43,796 nt of DNA from Clostridia bacterium (GCA_017502975.1 JAFVTV010000016.1:1-43796), one strand, 5' to 3'; shown: positions 14,822 to 23,579, counted from the stretch's first letter. The notes: generated from the letters alone by a model not told the origin. Translations and numbers: made by a program.

Positions 14822-15268
14822 TTAACGGCGAAGCTTATCAAGCGCGTTTTGCAGAATGATCTCGGCGGAAAGCGTGTCGATCACGCCCTTTCTGCACTGA
14901 CCCCTAGTGTTGGTTTCGTTGAGAAACCGCGATGCCGCCATGGTGGTCATGCGCTCGTCCATGAGGGCAACGGGTACGTCGGGCATCTTTTCCTCCAGCA
15001 TGGCGGCAAATTGGCGGATGCGCGCGGCGCGGGGGCCCTCCGTGCCGTTCATGTTTACGGGAAGCCCCAGTACGATCCCGCTGATTCTCTCTGTGTGCAC
15101 GACCTCGGCGATTGCCTCGACCGATCGCTCAAGTCCGCCGCCCTTGATGTTGCCAACGCCTGAGGCAAGCATGCGGGAGGCATCGGATATGGCAAGACCT
15201 GTGCGAGCCTCTCCAAAATCAATGCCGAGCACACGTCCTTTTGTTTCTTTTAATTTTTCAAAACTCAT
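14822..15268 (-). CDS. ruvX: RuvX/YqgF-type putative Holliday junction resolvase
   Basis: 148 residues, the normal size. It has the RNase H-like motifs: LGIDFGEARTGLAISD (first Asp), VLGLPVNMNGTEGPRA, and LMDERMTTMAA (DE pair), with a C-terminal DTLSAEIILQNALD acidic helix. Members act in pre-16S rRNA 5' processing and were proposed as resolvases. It lies in an operon with cca, a hydrolase and a metallopeptidase; spacing to the upstream gene is 10 bp. SD AAGGAG precedes the ATG. Confidence 0.92.
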   Translation of the reverse strand: MSFEKLKETKGRVLGIDFGEARTGLAISDASRMLASGVGNIKGGGLERSVEAIAEVVHTERISGIVLGLPVNMNGTEGPRAARIRQFAAMLEEKMPDVPVALMDERMTTMAASRFLNETNTRGQCRKGVIDTLSAEIILQNALDKLRR

Positions 15269-15278
15269 ATGATACTCC

Positions 15279-16229
15279 TTAATCGGTCAGTGGCATGGGT
15301 ATCTTGGCGAGGAATTCGATGATGTCCTCGAATACCTCATCACGGTTTTCCTCGTTGTGCATTTCATGCCTGCCACCCTCATAAAGCTTTAGCGTGACAT
15401 TACATTGTTGCGCTTGCAAACGCTCATAGATCTTTTTCACGCCTTTGCCATAATTGCCAACGGGGTCCATGTCACCCGCAAACAGAAGAATGGGCAAATG
15501 CTTCGGTACGTTTTCTGCCCATTGCTTGCTTGAAACAGCACCAAGCAGAGAGAAAAGTGTATCGTATCCCGCCGCGGTAAACACGTAACAGCAGAAGGGG
15601 TCGCTTGCATAGTGCTCGCGCACCTGTCGCTCGCGTGTGAGCCATGCGTTGGGATCCTTTTCCTTTGCAAAGCGCTTGTTATAAGCGCCAAAGGCAAGTG
15701 ATGTGATGAATTTACTGCGGTGACGGTGCCCCTTTGCGCGTGCAATGGCATGTGTTAACTTCAGCGCGAGTGCCGTGGGCTGCTCGGGCCCTGCCGTGCC
15801 GCTGATCAGCGCGCCTGTCAGCTCCTCGCCGTAGCGTACAAGGTATAGCCTTGCCGCAAAGGAGCCCATGCTATGCCCGTAAAGAAAAAGCGGCAGGTCG
15901 GGAAAACGGCTCTTGATAATGCCCGTCATGGTATACAGATCCTCTACGATATAGTCTGCGCCACCGCGTGTTGCCGTGTAGCCAAGGTCGGTCTTTGCCG
16001 TGGCGGTTTGACCGTGCCCTAAGTGATCGTTGCCACAAAATATAATGCCCCGTTCGGCAAAGCGACGTGCCCATTCATCATAGCGTGCGACATATTCGCA
16101 CATTCCGTGCGCAAGCTGAATGATAGCGCGCGGCTCGGTATCCTGCGGGATCCACACGCATGCGTGTACGGTGTTAATACCGTCAGATGAGGGATAGGTA
16201 AATTCTTCAAAGGAAACAGTATTCATCAT
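15279..16229 (-). CDS. Alpha/beta hydrolase (monoacylglycerol lipase / lysophospholipase-like)
   Basis: 316 residues, Hydrolase_4 (serine aminopeptidase S33) layout. The nucleophile elbow is LYGHSMGSFAARL, the oxyanion region is LAHGMCEYVARYDEWARRFAERG, and the likely Asp and His are in LFAGDMDPVGNYGKGV and LYEGGRHEMHNE. It should hydrolyse monoacylglycerol or lysophospholipid esters; the exact substrate is inferred from the family. There is no signal peptide, so it is cytoplasmic. The start overlaps the cca stop (ATGATGA), with SD AAAGGAG eight bases upstream. Confidence 0.88.
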   Translation of the reverse strand: MMNTVSFEEFTYPSSDGINTVHACVWIPQDTEPRAIIQLAHGMCEYVARYDEWARRFAERGIIFCGNDHLGHGQTATAKTDLGYTATRGGADYIVEDLYTMTGIIKSRFPDLPLFLYGHSMGSFAARLYLVRYGEELTGALISGTAGPEQPTALALKLTHAIARAKGHRHRSKFITSLAFGAYNKRFAKEKDPNAWLTRERQVREHYASDPFCCYVFTAAGYDTLFSLLGAVSSKQWAENVPKHLPILLFAGDMDPVGNYGKGVKKIYERLQAQQCNVTLKLYEGGRHEMHNEENRDEVFEDIIEFLAKIPMPLTD

Positions 16230-17446
16230 AGCCAGTTCTCCTTTTCACAAATGTGGTGCGCCGCCGCAAGCAGTGCATCACGGCGATTTGCCGCGGGATC
16301 CTGCCATACAAGATCCTGCAGGCAAGCGAGCAGCGCCGCCGTTTTCTCAACACGTACCCCTACCTTTTCCTGCAGCGTCTTGCCGTTTACTGCCAAGCGG
16401 CGCAGCTCCACTGCGGTGCCGTCCTTTAAAACGGTTTGCGTGAGCAGCAATGCGCGCTCAATATCCTCGCCAAAGAGCGCAGCCCGCAGCAGTAGCGCAC
16501 CCTCAAAGTGTGGGAAACGGCGGCAAACAAACCGCCTTGCTTCGTAAGGGGTGTCGGGCACGGCTTCGCCAAGTGCGGCAATATAGGCGCACATGCTATC
16601 GGAAAACGCATTCGGTGTATGCCAGCGCTTAGTAAGGTGGCGCAGTGCTTCGGGCGCTTCCCTGTGCAGCAATGCCGCCATGCGAAGCGGCGCTTTCTTT
16701 GGCAAAATGTTAAGCGCTGCAAGGCGCGTAAGATCAGGCGAAATATCAAAAAATATATAGGGGAAGCACCCGGTATGCTGCATGAGGGTAATCCCGCGCT
16801 CGGGTGCGACGCCTAAGACGGTTCGCGTCAGCTCTGAAAAAATACGCTCGATTGCAATATCCCCAAGGCGCGCGGCGCAAAGGCTAGCGGCGCGTTCGGT
16901 TTCGGGCTCTACCGTAAAATCAAGCTGTGAGGAAAATCGGAAGCAGCGCAAAATGCGCAAGGCATCCTCGCAAAAACGCTTTTCGGGATCGCCTACGGCG
17001 CGAAGAATACCGTTGGCAAGATCGGCTTGACCGCCAAAAAGATCGACCAGCCCCGTTTCCTCGCTCCATGCCATGGCATTGACCGTAAAATCGCGCCGCG
17101 CAAGGTCCGCTGTAAGATCCGGGGTGAAGGTCACGTTGTCGGGGTGTCGGCTGTCACTGTAAGCACCGTCGGTGCGATGCGTGGTGATCTCCACGGGCTT
17201 TCCTTCCGAGAGGACGGTGAGCGTGCCGTGCGCGAGCCCTGTTGGAATGATGCGAAAATCCTTAAAAATTTCAAGCATTTCGGAGGGGGTGGCGTTTGTG
17301 GTAAGGTCAAAATCGTGTGGTATGACACCGCGCAAAAGGTCGCGCAGACTGCCACCTACGAGATATCCGCGCTTGCTGTTTTGCCGCAAAACATCTAAAA
17401 TATTGCGCACGTATGCGGGTATTTGCCCTTGAATATCCACTTGCAT
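16226..17446 (-). CDS. cca: CCA tRNA nucleotidyltransferase
   Basis: 406 residues. It adds or repairs the 3' CCA of tRNA. The nucleotidyltransferase head is complete: YLVGGSLRDLLRGVIPHDFDLTTNATP, with the catalytic DFD, then GTLTVLSEGKPVEITTHRTDG and ARRDFTVNAMAW, followed by the RNA-binding GDPEKRFCEDALRILRCFRFSSQLDF. The C-terminal HD-related part is short. A GTG at 17455 lies inside the SD; the ATG at 17446, eight bases after AAGGAGG, is correct. It is the first gene of a four-gene operon. Confidence 0.93.
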   Translation of the reverse strand: MQVDIQGQIPAYVRNILDVLRQNSKRGYLVGGSLRDLLRGVIPHDFDLTTNATPSEMLEIFKDFRIIPTGLAHGTLTVLSEGKPVEITTHRTDGAYSDSRHPDNVTFTPDLTADLARRDFTVNAMAWSEETGLVDLFGGQADLANGILRAVGDPEKRFCEDALRILRCFRFSSQLDFTVEPETERAASLCAARLGDIAIERIFSELTRTVLGVAPERGITLMQHTGCFPYIFFDISPDLTRLAALNILPKKAPLRMAALLHREAPEALRHLTKRWHTPNAFSDSMCAYIAALGEAVPDTPYEARRFVCRRFPHFEGALLLRAALFGEDIERALLLTQTVLKDGTAVELRRLAVNGKTLQEKVGVRVEKTAALLACLQDLVWQDPAANRRDALLAAAHHICEKENWL

Positions 17447-17484
17447 TTCACTCACCTCCTTAGTTGTTTGTTCTTTCTATCCTT

Positions 17485-17513
17485 ATTATATCACAAAAAT
17501 TTGTCAATGTAAA
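17485..17513 (-). promoter_or_regulatory. Promoter of the cca operon
   Basis: Minus strand: -35 TTTACA (17508-17513), 17-bp spacer, -10 TATAAT (17485-17490). An overlapping TTGACA lies only 11 bp from the -10 and is too close to act with it. Confidence 0.75.
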
Positions 17514-17537
17514 TAAATCGGCATTTTTTGCCTTGTT

Positions 17538-17567
17538 TTGTTTTTGGAAAAACGTAAAAACTATACC
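17538..17567 (+). promoter_or_regulatory. Possible promoter for the DUF378 gene
   Basis: TTGTTT (17538-17543), 18-bp spacer, TATACC (17562-17567). It is a weak match and no better candidate is present in the short divergent region. Confidence 0.4.
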
Positions 17568-17616
17568 CGAGAGCATTGTGACTTGATGCACGGCTCCCAG
17601 AAAAGAGGTAAAAAGA

Positions 17617-17829
17617 ATGACTGTCATTGACCGTATTGCCCTGATCCTTGTTGTGGTAGGCGCCCTCAATTGGGGTGCTATTGGGCTGTTCAGCTTTGAT
17701 GCGGTTGCGTGGATCAGCGGTGGCGCGGGCACCTTGCTTGCCCGTATCATTTATACCGTTGTGGCGCTTGCCGGCATCTGGTGTATTTCCTTGATCTTTC
17801 GTTCTGAGGACGCGATCGAAGAAATGTAA
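17617..17829 (+). CDS. DUF378 family small membrane protein
   Basis: 70 residues, with the family pattern IDRIALILVVVGALNWGAIGLFSFD, then a second hydrophobic helix LLARIIYTVVALAGIWCISLIF and a charged tail. This matches DUF378 (YuzA-like) proteins, which have two membrane helices and no known function. SD AAAGAGG lies before the ATG. It is a monocistron with its own terminator. Confidence 0.88.
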   Translation: MTVIDRIALILVVVGALNWGAIGLFSFDAVAWISGGAGTLLARIIYTVVALAGIWCISLIFRSEDAIEEM

Positions 17830-17840
17830 CGCACATTTCC

Positions 17841-17892
17841 TGCCGCCGCAGGGAAGCACGGGTTGCTGTGTTTCCTTGCGGCGGTTTTTTTT
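17841..17892 (+). terminator. Terminator after DUF378 gene
   Basis: GC-rich stem CCGCCGCAGGGAA / TTTCCTTGCGGCGG with one mismatch, then eight T residues. Confidence 0.88.
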
Positions 17893-18175
17893 GTAAAAAT
17901 GCATTTTTGGTGAATATGAGTGAAAAAATATTCATCAAAAAAGCAGGCGAAGCAAAGACTTTTGTGCTGCTGTTTTCGTATGCGCAAGCCTGCTCCCTTG
18001 CAGCCAAACTTACCGACTGATGTAATTGCAAATAACATAGCTATAATTATTTAATACATTTACGAGGAATTATTATTTTATTAAAAATTATTAAAAACTT
18101 TGCGAGTGGCTTTTCGCGCATTTTTAACAAAAAAATGCTTGTCTTTTTATACATTTTTGACTTGTACCCACAATT
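17893..18175. other. Intergenic AT-rich region upstream of argG
   Basis: No gene was found here on either strand. It contains an ARG-box-like site (17921-17934), an inverted repeat AGCAGGC (17942-17948) / GCCTGCT (17988-17994) that could form a hairpin, and otherwise very AT-rich sequence. Confidence 0.6.
17921..17934. promoter_or_regulatory. Candidate ARG box (distal)
   Basis: TGAAAAAATATTCA matches the ArgR/AhrC half-palindrome pattern TGAATWWWWATTCA at 13 of 14 positions. It lies about 310 bp upstream of the argG -10, next to the DUF378 terminator. In AT-rich DNA one such match may be chance. Confidence 0.45.
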
Positions 18176-18199
18176 TGAAAAATAATGCAAAAATATTCA
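18176..18199. promoter_or_regulatory. Overlapping pair of candidate ARG boxes upstream of argG promoter
   Basis: TGAAAAATAATGCA (18176-18189) and TGCAAAAATATTCA (18186-18199) each match TGAATWWWWATTCA at 12 of 14 positions. Their centres are 10 bp (one helical turn) apart, and the pair ends 9 bp before the -35. Position and gene content fit arginine-dependent control by ArgR/AhrC; no argR gene is in the window. Confidence 0.6.
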
Positions 18200-18208
18200 C
18201 AAAAATGC

Positions 18209-18237
18209 TTGACAAACGCTTGAAGAAGTGCTATGAT
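18209..18237 (+). promoter_or_regulatory. Promoter of argG
   Basis: TTGACA (18209-18214), 17-bp spacer, TATGAT (18232-18237). A leader of ~57 bases follows, with SD AAGGAG at 18283-18288. Confidence 0.85.
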
Positions 18238-18300
18238 AATGCCATGCGATTTCGACTGTGCGAAATTTTATATAACTTTATATAAGGAGATTTTAAAATC

Positions 18301-19524
18301 ATGGAAAAGAAGGATATCAAAAAAGTAGTGCTTGCCTATTCCGGCGGCCTTGACACCTCCATTATCATTCCGTGGCTCAAGGAAAATTATAATAACTGTG
18401 AGGTTATTGCCGTTTCCGGTAATGTGGGTCAGGCGGATGAGCTTGAGGGGCTTGAGGAGAAGGCAATCAAAACCGGCGCTTCCAAGTGCTACGTGCTTGA
18501 CTTGACTGACGATTACGTTGATAATTATATCATCCCCTGCGTAAAGGCAGGCGCAATTTATGAGGAGTACCTGCTTGGCACCAGCCACGCACGTCCCTGC
18601 ATTGCAAAGGCTCTGGTTGATATTGCCATCAAGGAGGGCGCCGATGCGATTGCACACGGCTGCACCGGTAAGGGCAACGACCAGGTTCGTTTTGAGCTGA
18701 CCATCAAGCGCTTTGCACCCGATATGCCCATCATCGCTCCCTGGCGTGAGTGGAGCATCAAGTCCCGTGAGGAGGAGATCGATTATGCAGAGGCACACAA
18801 CGTACCCCTGAAGATCAACCGCGAAACCAACTACTCCAAGGATAAGAACCTCTGGCATCTTTCTCACGAGGGTCTTGATCTTGAGGATACAGGCAACGAG
18901 CCGCAGTACGAGAAGCCCGGCTTCCTTGAAATGGGCGTTTCTCCCATCAATGCACCCGACGTTCCTACCTACATCGAGCTTGAGTTTGACAAGGGCGCAC
19001 CTGTTGCACTCAACGGCGAAAAGATGTCCGCTAAGAACATTATCCTTGCCCTTAACAAGATCGGCGGCGAGAACGGCATCGGTCTGCTTGACATCGTTGA
19101 GAACCGTCTTGTCGGCATGAAGTGTCGCGGCGTATACGAAACGCCCGGCGGCGCAATTCTTTACAAGGCACACAGCGTGCTTGAAACGCTTTGCCTTGAT
19201 AAGTACACGATGCACGAAAAGCAGAAGCTTGCTGTGACCTACGGTGAGCTTGTATACAACGGTCAGTGGTTTACCCCTCTGCGTGAGGCACTTGCCGCCT
19301 TCGTTGATAAGACGCAGGAGCGCGTGTGCGGTAAGGTACGTCTGAAGCTTTACAAGGGCAATATGATCAATGCGGGCACTTGGAGCCCCTACACGCTTTA
19401 CAGCGAGGAGATCGCCACCTTTGGCGAGAGTAACTATAATCAGAAGGACGCAGAGGGCTTTATCAACCTCTTTGGTCTGCCGATCCAGGTACAGGCAATG
19501 TCCGACATGGGTAAGCTGAAATAA
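18301..19524 (+). CDS. argG: Argininosuccinate synthase
   Basis: 407 residues, normal length. It condenses citrulline and aspartate with ATP to argininosuccinate. The PP-loop AYSGGLDTS is at the N-terminus; [31 protein letters not shown] and [10 protein letters not shown] are the other diagnostic segments. SD AAGGAG lies 12 bases before the ATG. Codon use is strongly biased, as in well-expressed genes. argH follows after two hairpins, so arginine synthesis ends here as a pair. Confidence 0.97.
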   Translation: MEKKDIKKVVLAYSGGLDTSIIIPWLKENYNNCEVIAVSGNVGQADELEGLEEKAIKTGASKCYVLDLTDDYVDNYIIPCVKAGAIYEEYLLGTSHARPCIAKALVDIAIKEGADAIAHGCTGKGNDQVRFELTIKRFAPDMPIIAPWREWSIKSREEEIDYAEAHNVPLKINRETNYSKDKNLWHLSHEGLDLEDTGNEPQYEKPGFLEMGVSPINAPDVPTYIELEFDKGAPVALNGEKMSAKNIILALNKIGGENGIGLLDIVENRLVGMKCRGVYETPGGAILYKAHSVLETLCLDKYTMHEKQKLAVTYGELVYNGQWFTPLREALAAFVDKTQERVCGKVRLKLYKGNMINAGTWSPYTLYSEEIATFGESNYNQKDAEGFINLFGLPIQVQAMSDMGKLK

Positions 19525-19538
19525 TCAAAAAGTACTAC

Positions 19539-19568
19539 GGACTGCCGCGCCTTTCAGTGCGGCAGTCC
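19539..19568 (+). repeat. Perfect inverted repeat 3' of argG
   Basis: GGACTGCCGC (19539-19548) / GCGGCAGTCC (19559-19568), a 10-bp stem with a 10-base loop and no T-tract. It sits directly before the terminator hairpin at 19575 and might protect the argG mRNA end. Confidence 0.65.
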
Positions 19569-19574
19569 TACGGT

Positions 19575-19617
19575 ATAGCCGAAGGGCTTATGGGTTCGGC
19601 ACCCTTCGGCTATTTTT
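19575..19617 (+). terminator. Terminator/attenuator between argG and argH
   Basis: Stem ATAGCCGAAGGG (19575-19586) / CCCTTCGGCTAT (19602-19613) with a T-tract, directly followed by the argH SD AAGGAG (19618-19623). No promoter fits in the remaining space, so argH must depend on read-through. Confidence 0.8.
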
Positions 19618-19631
19618 AAGGAGAGAAACAT

Positions 19632-21008
19632 ATGGCAAAGATGTGGGCGGGAAGAACCGCGGGAAAAACCGAAAAGCTGGCGGATGATTTTAATTCCTCC
19701 TTGCGTTTTGATCGCAAAATGTATAAGCAGGATATCACGGGCAGTATGGCGCACGCTGCGATGCTTGCAAAACAGGGAATTATCGAGCAGCAGGAAGCAG
19801 ACGTGCTGATCGATGGGCTTTCGGGGATCTTAAAGGATCTTGAAAGCGGCAAGCTTTTATTTGACGAGAGCTGCGAGGATATTCATATGTTTGTGGAGCA
19901 GGAGCTGACCGCCCGTCTTGGTGCAGTAGGCAAAAAGCTACACACCGCGCGCAGCAGAAACGATCAGGTAGCCCTTGATCTTCGCATGTATTTGCGTGAT
20001 GAGATGCATGAGATCATGGGCAAAATCACTGCGCTTATTGAGGTTCTTGCCGATAAAGCCGCCAAATATGATAAGTGCATTCTTCCCGGCTACACGCATC
20101 TGCAGCGTGCACAGCCCATCGTTTTCTCGCATCATTTGCTGGCATATGCTATGATGCTGCTGCGTGATAAATCCCGCTTTGAGGATGCTGCCGCACGCAT
20201 GAACGTCTGCCCGATCGGCTCTTGTGCCTTGGCGGGTACTACTTATGATACAGACCGTTGGTTTGAAGCACGGGAACTTGGCTTTGCCGATATTGCAAGA
20301 AACAGCATTGACGGTGTTTCGGACCGTGATTTCTGCCTTGATTTCATGAGCGCGTGCGCGGTTTTGATGATGCACCTTTCCCGTTTTTCCGAGGAGCTGA
20401 TCCTGTGGTCGAGCTGGGAGTTCCGCTTTGTTGAGCTCTCCGATGCGTATACCACGGGCTCGTCGATCATGCCGCAAAAGAAAAACCCCGATATGGCAGA
20501 GCTCATCAGGGGCAAGACAGGTCGTGTTTACGGTGATCTTATGGCGCTGCTTACGACCATGAAGGGATTGCCGCTTGCATATAACAAGGATATGCAGGAG
20601 GATAAGGAGAGCGTATTTGATGCCGCTGAAACGGTGCAGATGTGCCTTGATGTCATGACACCGATGATCGACACCATGACCGTGCGTGCCGACCGCATGA
20701 GAAAGGCCGCTGAGGAGGGCTTTATCAACGCGACCGATCTTGCCGACTATCTGGTGAAAAAGGGCATGCCCTTCCGTGATGCATACCGTGTTTCGGGCTC
20801 GATCGTTGCAGAATGCATCAAAACGGGTGCCGTTCTTGAAACGCTGCCGCTTGAGGTCTACCGCGGATACAGCGATCTTTTTGCGGGCGATCTTTACGAT
20901 GCCATCGATCTTTCGGCATGTGTGGCAAAGCGCACCTCCCTCGGTGGTCCCTCGGTAAAATCCGTCAAGGATCAAATCGATTACGTAAGGGAACAACTCA
21001 AAAAATAA
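19632..21008 (+). CDS. argH: Argininosuccinate lyase
   Basis: 458 residues. It splits argininosuccinate into arginine and fumarate. Family markers: MWAGRTAGKTEKLADDFNSSLRFDRKMY at the start, HTARSRNDQVALDLRMYLRD, LPGYTHLQRAQPIVFSHH, and the superfamily signature GSSIMPQKKNPD with its flexible-loop serine. The ATG has SD AAGGAGAG. It is downstream of argG and ends at the terminator at 21029. A key enzyme residue set is intact by eye. Confidence 0.97.
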   Translation: MAKMWAGRTAGKTEKLADDFNSSLRFDRKMYKQDITGSMAHAAMLAKQGIIEQQEADVLIDGLSGILKDLESGKLLFDESCEDIHMFVEQELTARLGAVGKKLHTARSRNDQVALDLRMYLRDEMHEIMGKITALIEVLADKAAKYDKCILPGYTHLQRAQPIVFSHHLLAYAMMLLRDKSRFEDAAARMNVCPIGSCALAGTTYDTDRWFEARELGFADIARNSIDGVSDRDFCLDFMSACAVLMMHLSRFSEELILWSSWEFRFVELSDAYTTGSSIMPQKKNPDMAELIRGKTGRVYGDLMALLTTMKGLPLAYNKDMQEDKESVFDAAETVQMCLDVMTPMIDTMTVRADRMRKAAEEGFINATDLADYLVKKGMPFRDAYRVSGSIVAECIKTGAVLETLPLEVYRGYSDLFAGDLYDAIDLSACVAKRTSLGGPSVKSVKDQIDYVREQLKK

Positions 21009-21028
21009 CAATACCTTACCGACTTTTT

Positions 21029-21059
21029 AGGGCGCAGTGCCACGTGCTGCGCCCTTTTT
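21029..21059 (+). terminator. Terminator after argH
   Basis: Stem AGGGCGCAG (21029-21037) / CTGCGCCCT (21047-21055) followed by TTTT. Confidence 0.88.
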
Positions 21060-21087
21060 GTAAAATAGAACGGATTACAAAAGAGGC

Positions 21088-21116
21088 TTGACCTTTCCTG
21101 AAATATCTGTTATAAT
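21088..21116 (+). promoter_or_regulatory. Promoter of the 21177 lipoprotein gene
   Basis: TTGACC (21088-21093), 17-bp spacer, TATAAT (21111-21116). Confidence 0.82.
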
Positions 21117-21176
21117 ACTGCTGTATGATTAGGCTTGCTTTTTGCAACGAAAATATGTTCAAAGGGGGAACACACA

Positions 21177-22364
21177 ATGCGACGCTTGTGCTTTTTGGTA
21201 CTGCTTACACTTTGCCTTATACTATTGATCGCGTGCGGCGACAACCAAGATAAAACCTACATCACTTTTGGTGAAGCCGGGTTGCTGACTGCACAGGTCG
21301 AAACGACACAGGCGGGAAGCATACGCGTACCATCTCCCGCGGGAATAAATGCGGATTCTTGTGTGGGTTGGCAAGCGAAAACCGAGGGCGGAAACATTTT
21401 TTTGCTGGTCGGTGCCACGTATACCTATGAAGCGGGGGAGAATAAAAGCTTTTCCCCTGTATATCTGGATTTGGAAACCCACGAGGCTGCTCTTGTGCTT
21501 GACGGTGCGGATACGGGTATTTGCTTTACCACCAAGATAATGAATAAGGAGTGGGAAAAGCTTGCCACACTTGCGCCCGATGTTACGCATGGCACGCTGA
21601 TCTTTACTGCAAGTGATATGTCTGCGACCGGTGGCACGCTTACGCATGCGGCACTTCAACAGGCGGGCAAGGAGCCTGTTGATATTCCTGCCGATGGTAT
21701 GTTTGTCAATGTAGCAGAGCAGACGTGCTTTACAAGCACGCTTACAGCGATATCCGATGTTTTGGGATCAAAGTCTTACACTGCGGTCGGATATGTTAAA
21801 ATCACGTGTATCGACGGATCTGTGAGATACGTTTATGCTAATTCTAAAACCTGCAGTGCCTCGGCGGTGTTGCTTGCAAGAGCCGCACTTTCCGATCTTT
21901 CCGATACACAGGATGGCACATATCAGTATGCGGCTGGTGACAAGTTCTCACCTTATAACAATGAGGAGCAGGCAAAGCTTGCGGAGCTTTCGAAATTCTC
22001 GGTTTTGTTGGTTTCCGATGCAACTGTTAGGGGGAACAGACGTTTACATGATGATTATTTTACCTTATATACCTCACATATGATCGTTTTTCGCGATGAC
22101 AGCAACGCAAGCCAAAACGTGGAGTACTCGGAGGAGGCGCAGGCGATCTATCGTGCGCTTGGTCAAGCTTTGGGGACTGAAGCCAGATATTATGCCGGGG
22201 GCGGTGCGCTGATCATTGATGTCAAGGACAGTACAGAGCTGAGTGCAGAAAATGTTGGAAGCATTTTGATAGATTATGGAGTCAGCGTGATAGAGGTCAG
22301 CATCTATTTCTTTTATAACGGCTCGCTTGTAGTGCCATATAAGGTGTATACGCGCCCTTATTAA
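21177..22364 (+). CDS. Putative lipoprotein of unknown function, 395 aa
   Basis: The frame is open from 21135, but the ATG at 21177 follows SD AAAGGGGG and begins a clear signal peptide (MRRLCFLVLLTLCLILLIACG) with lipobox LIAC; the mature protein should be anchored outside the membrane. The rest is secreted-type sequence rich in Thr, Ser, Ala and acidic residues, with repeating beta patterns (about 190-290: LTAISDVLGSKSYTAVGYVKITCIDGSVRYVYANS). I recognise no catalytic motif. Similar large lipoproteins with InlB- or YARHG-like folds are frequent in Clostridia, but I cannot assign one here. It is monocistronic. Confidence 0.8.
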   Translation: MRRLCFLVLLTLCLILLIACGDNQDKTYITFGEAGLLTAQVETTQAGSIRVPSPAGINADSCVGWQAKTEGGNIFLLVGATYTYEAGENKSFSPVYLDLETHEAALVLDGADTGICFTTKIMNKEWEKLATLAPDVTHGTLIFTASDMSATGGTLTHAALQQAGKEPVDIPADGMFVNVAEQTCFTSTLTAISDVLGSKSYTAVGYVKITCIDGSVRYVYANSKTCSASAVLLARAALSDLSDTQDGTYQYAAGDKFSPYNNEEQAKLAELSKFSVLLVSDATVRGNRRLHDDYFTLYTSHMIVFRDDSNASQNVEYSEEAQAIYRALGQALGTEARYYAGGGALIIDVKDSTELSAENVGSILIDYGVSVIEVSIYFFYNGSLVVPYKVYTRPY

Positions 22365-22379
22365 GCCTTGTTTAAGATA

Positions 22380-22427
22380 AAAGCAATACCGCCAATGTGC
22401 TTATCGCATCGGCGGTATTGCTTTATG
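22380..22427 (+). terminator. Terminator after lipoprotein gene
   Basis: Stem AAAGCAATACCGCCAATGTGC / GCATCGGCGGTATTGCTTT, long with one mismatch, followed by a short TTTAT run. Confidence 0.7.
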
Positions 22428-22456
22428 TGTCCATCTTTATATTGTGGCGAAACCTC

Positions 22457-22485
22457 TTGACTTATTGCGAGAAAAGGGTTACAAT
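22457..22485 (+). promoter_or_regulatory. Promoter of azlCD
   Basis: TTGACT (22457-22462), 17-bp spacer, TACAAT (22480-22485). The in-frame ATG at 22484 lies inside the -10, which rules it out as the azlC start. Confidence 0.8.
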
Positions 22486-22522
22486 GGACAACGGTTATTT
22501 CATTTTTCAGAAAGGCAATATC

Positions 22523-23281
22523 ATGACAACTCGGAAAACATGGTTTTTGCGCGGTGTGCGCGATGGCATGCCCATTGCCATTGGATATTTTGCCGTGGCA
22601 TTTGCGCTTGGCATCAAGGCAACCACAGCGGGGCTTACCGCGTGGCAATCTGCGCTGCTCTCGTTTTTAAACGTTACCTCGGCGGGGGAGGCTGCCGGCA
22701 TTGCGTTGCTTGGGGTGGGCACCACCTATGTAGAGCTTGCCTTTACACAGCTTGTTATCAATATTCGCTATCTGCTGATGTCCTGCTCGCTCTCGCAAAA
22801 GCTTGCGCCCGAAACAGGCTTTTTGCATCGCCTTTTGGTGGGCTATGGTGTCACCGATGAGATATTTGGTATCTCTGCTGCGGTAGAGGATAAGCTTTCG
22901 CCCTATTACAGCTACGGCGCGATTTCTGTTGCTGTACCGGGCTGGACGCTTGGCACGCTGCTTGGCGCCGTTATGGGCAACATTTTGCCCGCGCGTGCGG
23001 TGGGTGCGCTTGGTGTGGCGCTTTACGCTATGTTTCTTGCCATTATTCTGCCACCCGCAAGAAAAAGCCGTATCATTGCAGGGCTTGTGGCGGTTTCCAT
23101 GGCGGCAAGCGCGTTGCTTACCTATCTTTGCGCTAAGCTCTCACTTACATGGTTTACCGAGGGATTTCGCATCATCGCGCTCACAATTCTTATTTCAGTT
23201 GCGGCGGCAATCCTGTTCCCCATAAAGGATGAAGCGGAAGAGCCGTGCACGGAAAAGGAGGTGGCAGAGCATGGTCAATAA
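22523..23281 (+). CDS. azlC: AzlC family branched-chain amino acid exporter, large subunit
   Basis: 252 residues. The start ATG at 22523 has SD GAAAGG and lies ~30 bases downstream of the promoter. The N-terminal signature FLRGVRDGMPIAIGYFAVAFALGIKATTAGL is followed by FLNVTSAGEAAGIALL and LVINIRYLLMSCSLSQKL, with about seven hydrophobic segments. With AzlD it forms an exporter of branched-chain amino acids (or azaleucine); in the membrane. It overlaps azlD by 11 bp. Confidence 0.93.
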   Translation: MTTRKTWFLRGVRDGMPIAIGYFAVAFALGIKATTAGLTAWQSALLSFLNVTSAGEAAGIALLGVGTTYVELAFTQLVINIRYLLMSCSLSQKLAPETGFLHRLLVGYGVTDEIFGISAAVEDKLSPYYSYGAISVAVPGWTLGTLLGAVMGNILPARAVGALGVALYAMFLAIILPPARKSRIIAGLVAVSMAASALLTYLCAKLSLTWFTEGFRIIALTILISVAAAILFPIKDEAEEPCTEKEVAEHGQ

Positions 23282-23579
23282 TATTTTGCTCGCGATCTTG
23301 CTTATGGCAGGTGTTACGTATCTCATTCGTGTGTTGCCGTTGGTGCTCATTCGCCGTGAGATCAAAAACCGCGCCGTGCGTTCTTTTCTTCATTACGTGC
23401 CGTATGTGACGCTGTCGGTGATGACTTTCCCCGCAATTCTCTGGGCAACAAATGTCATCTGGTCAGCAATCGCCGCCCTTGCCGTTGCCGTAGTGCTTTC
23501 GCTTAAGGGCTGTAAGCTGCCTGTGGTTGCCGCGTTTGCGTGTGCCACGGTGTTTCTCGTAGAATTTATACCGTTTTAA
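23271..23579 (+). CDS. azlD: AzlD family branched-chain amino acid exporter, small subunit
   Basis: 102 residues, three to four membrane helices. The ATG at 23271, behind SD AAGGAGGT, matches the family start; the in-frame ATG at 23229 would lie well inside azlC. Diagnostic segments: TYLIRVLPLVLIRREIKNRAVRSFLHYVPYVTLSVMTFPAILW and a short hydrophobic C-terminus. It is the partner of AzlC. The gene ends at a strong bidirectional terminator. Confidence 0.92.
   Translation: MVNNILLAILLMAGVTYLIRVLPLVLIRREIKNRAVRSFLHYVPYVTLSVMTFPAILWATNVIWSAIAALAVAVVLSLKGCKLPVVAAFACATVFLVEFIPF

Noticed and set aside
18268..19215. 315-codon minus-strand open frame opposite argG
   Set aside because: Shadow frame of a highly biased gene; no SD or promoter and no family pattern.
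22397..22522. N-terminal extension of AzlC
   Set aside because: The extension covers the terminator and the promoter; one of its ATG codons lies in the -10 hexamer.
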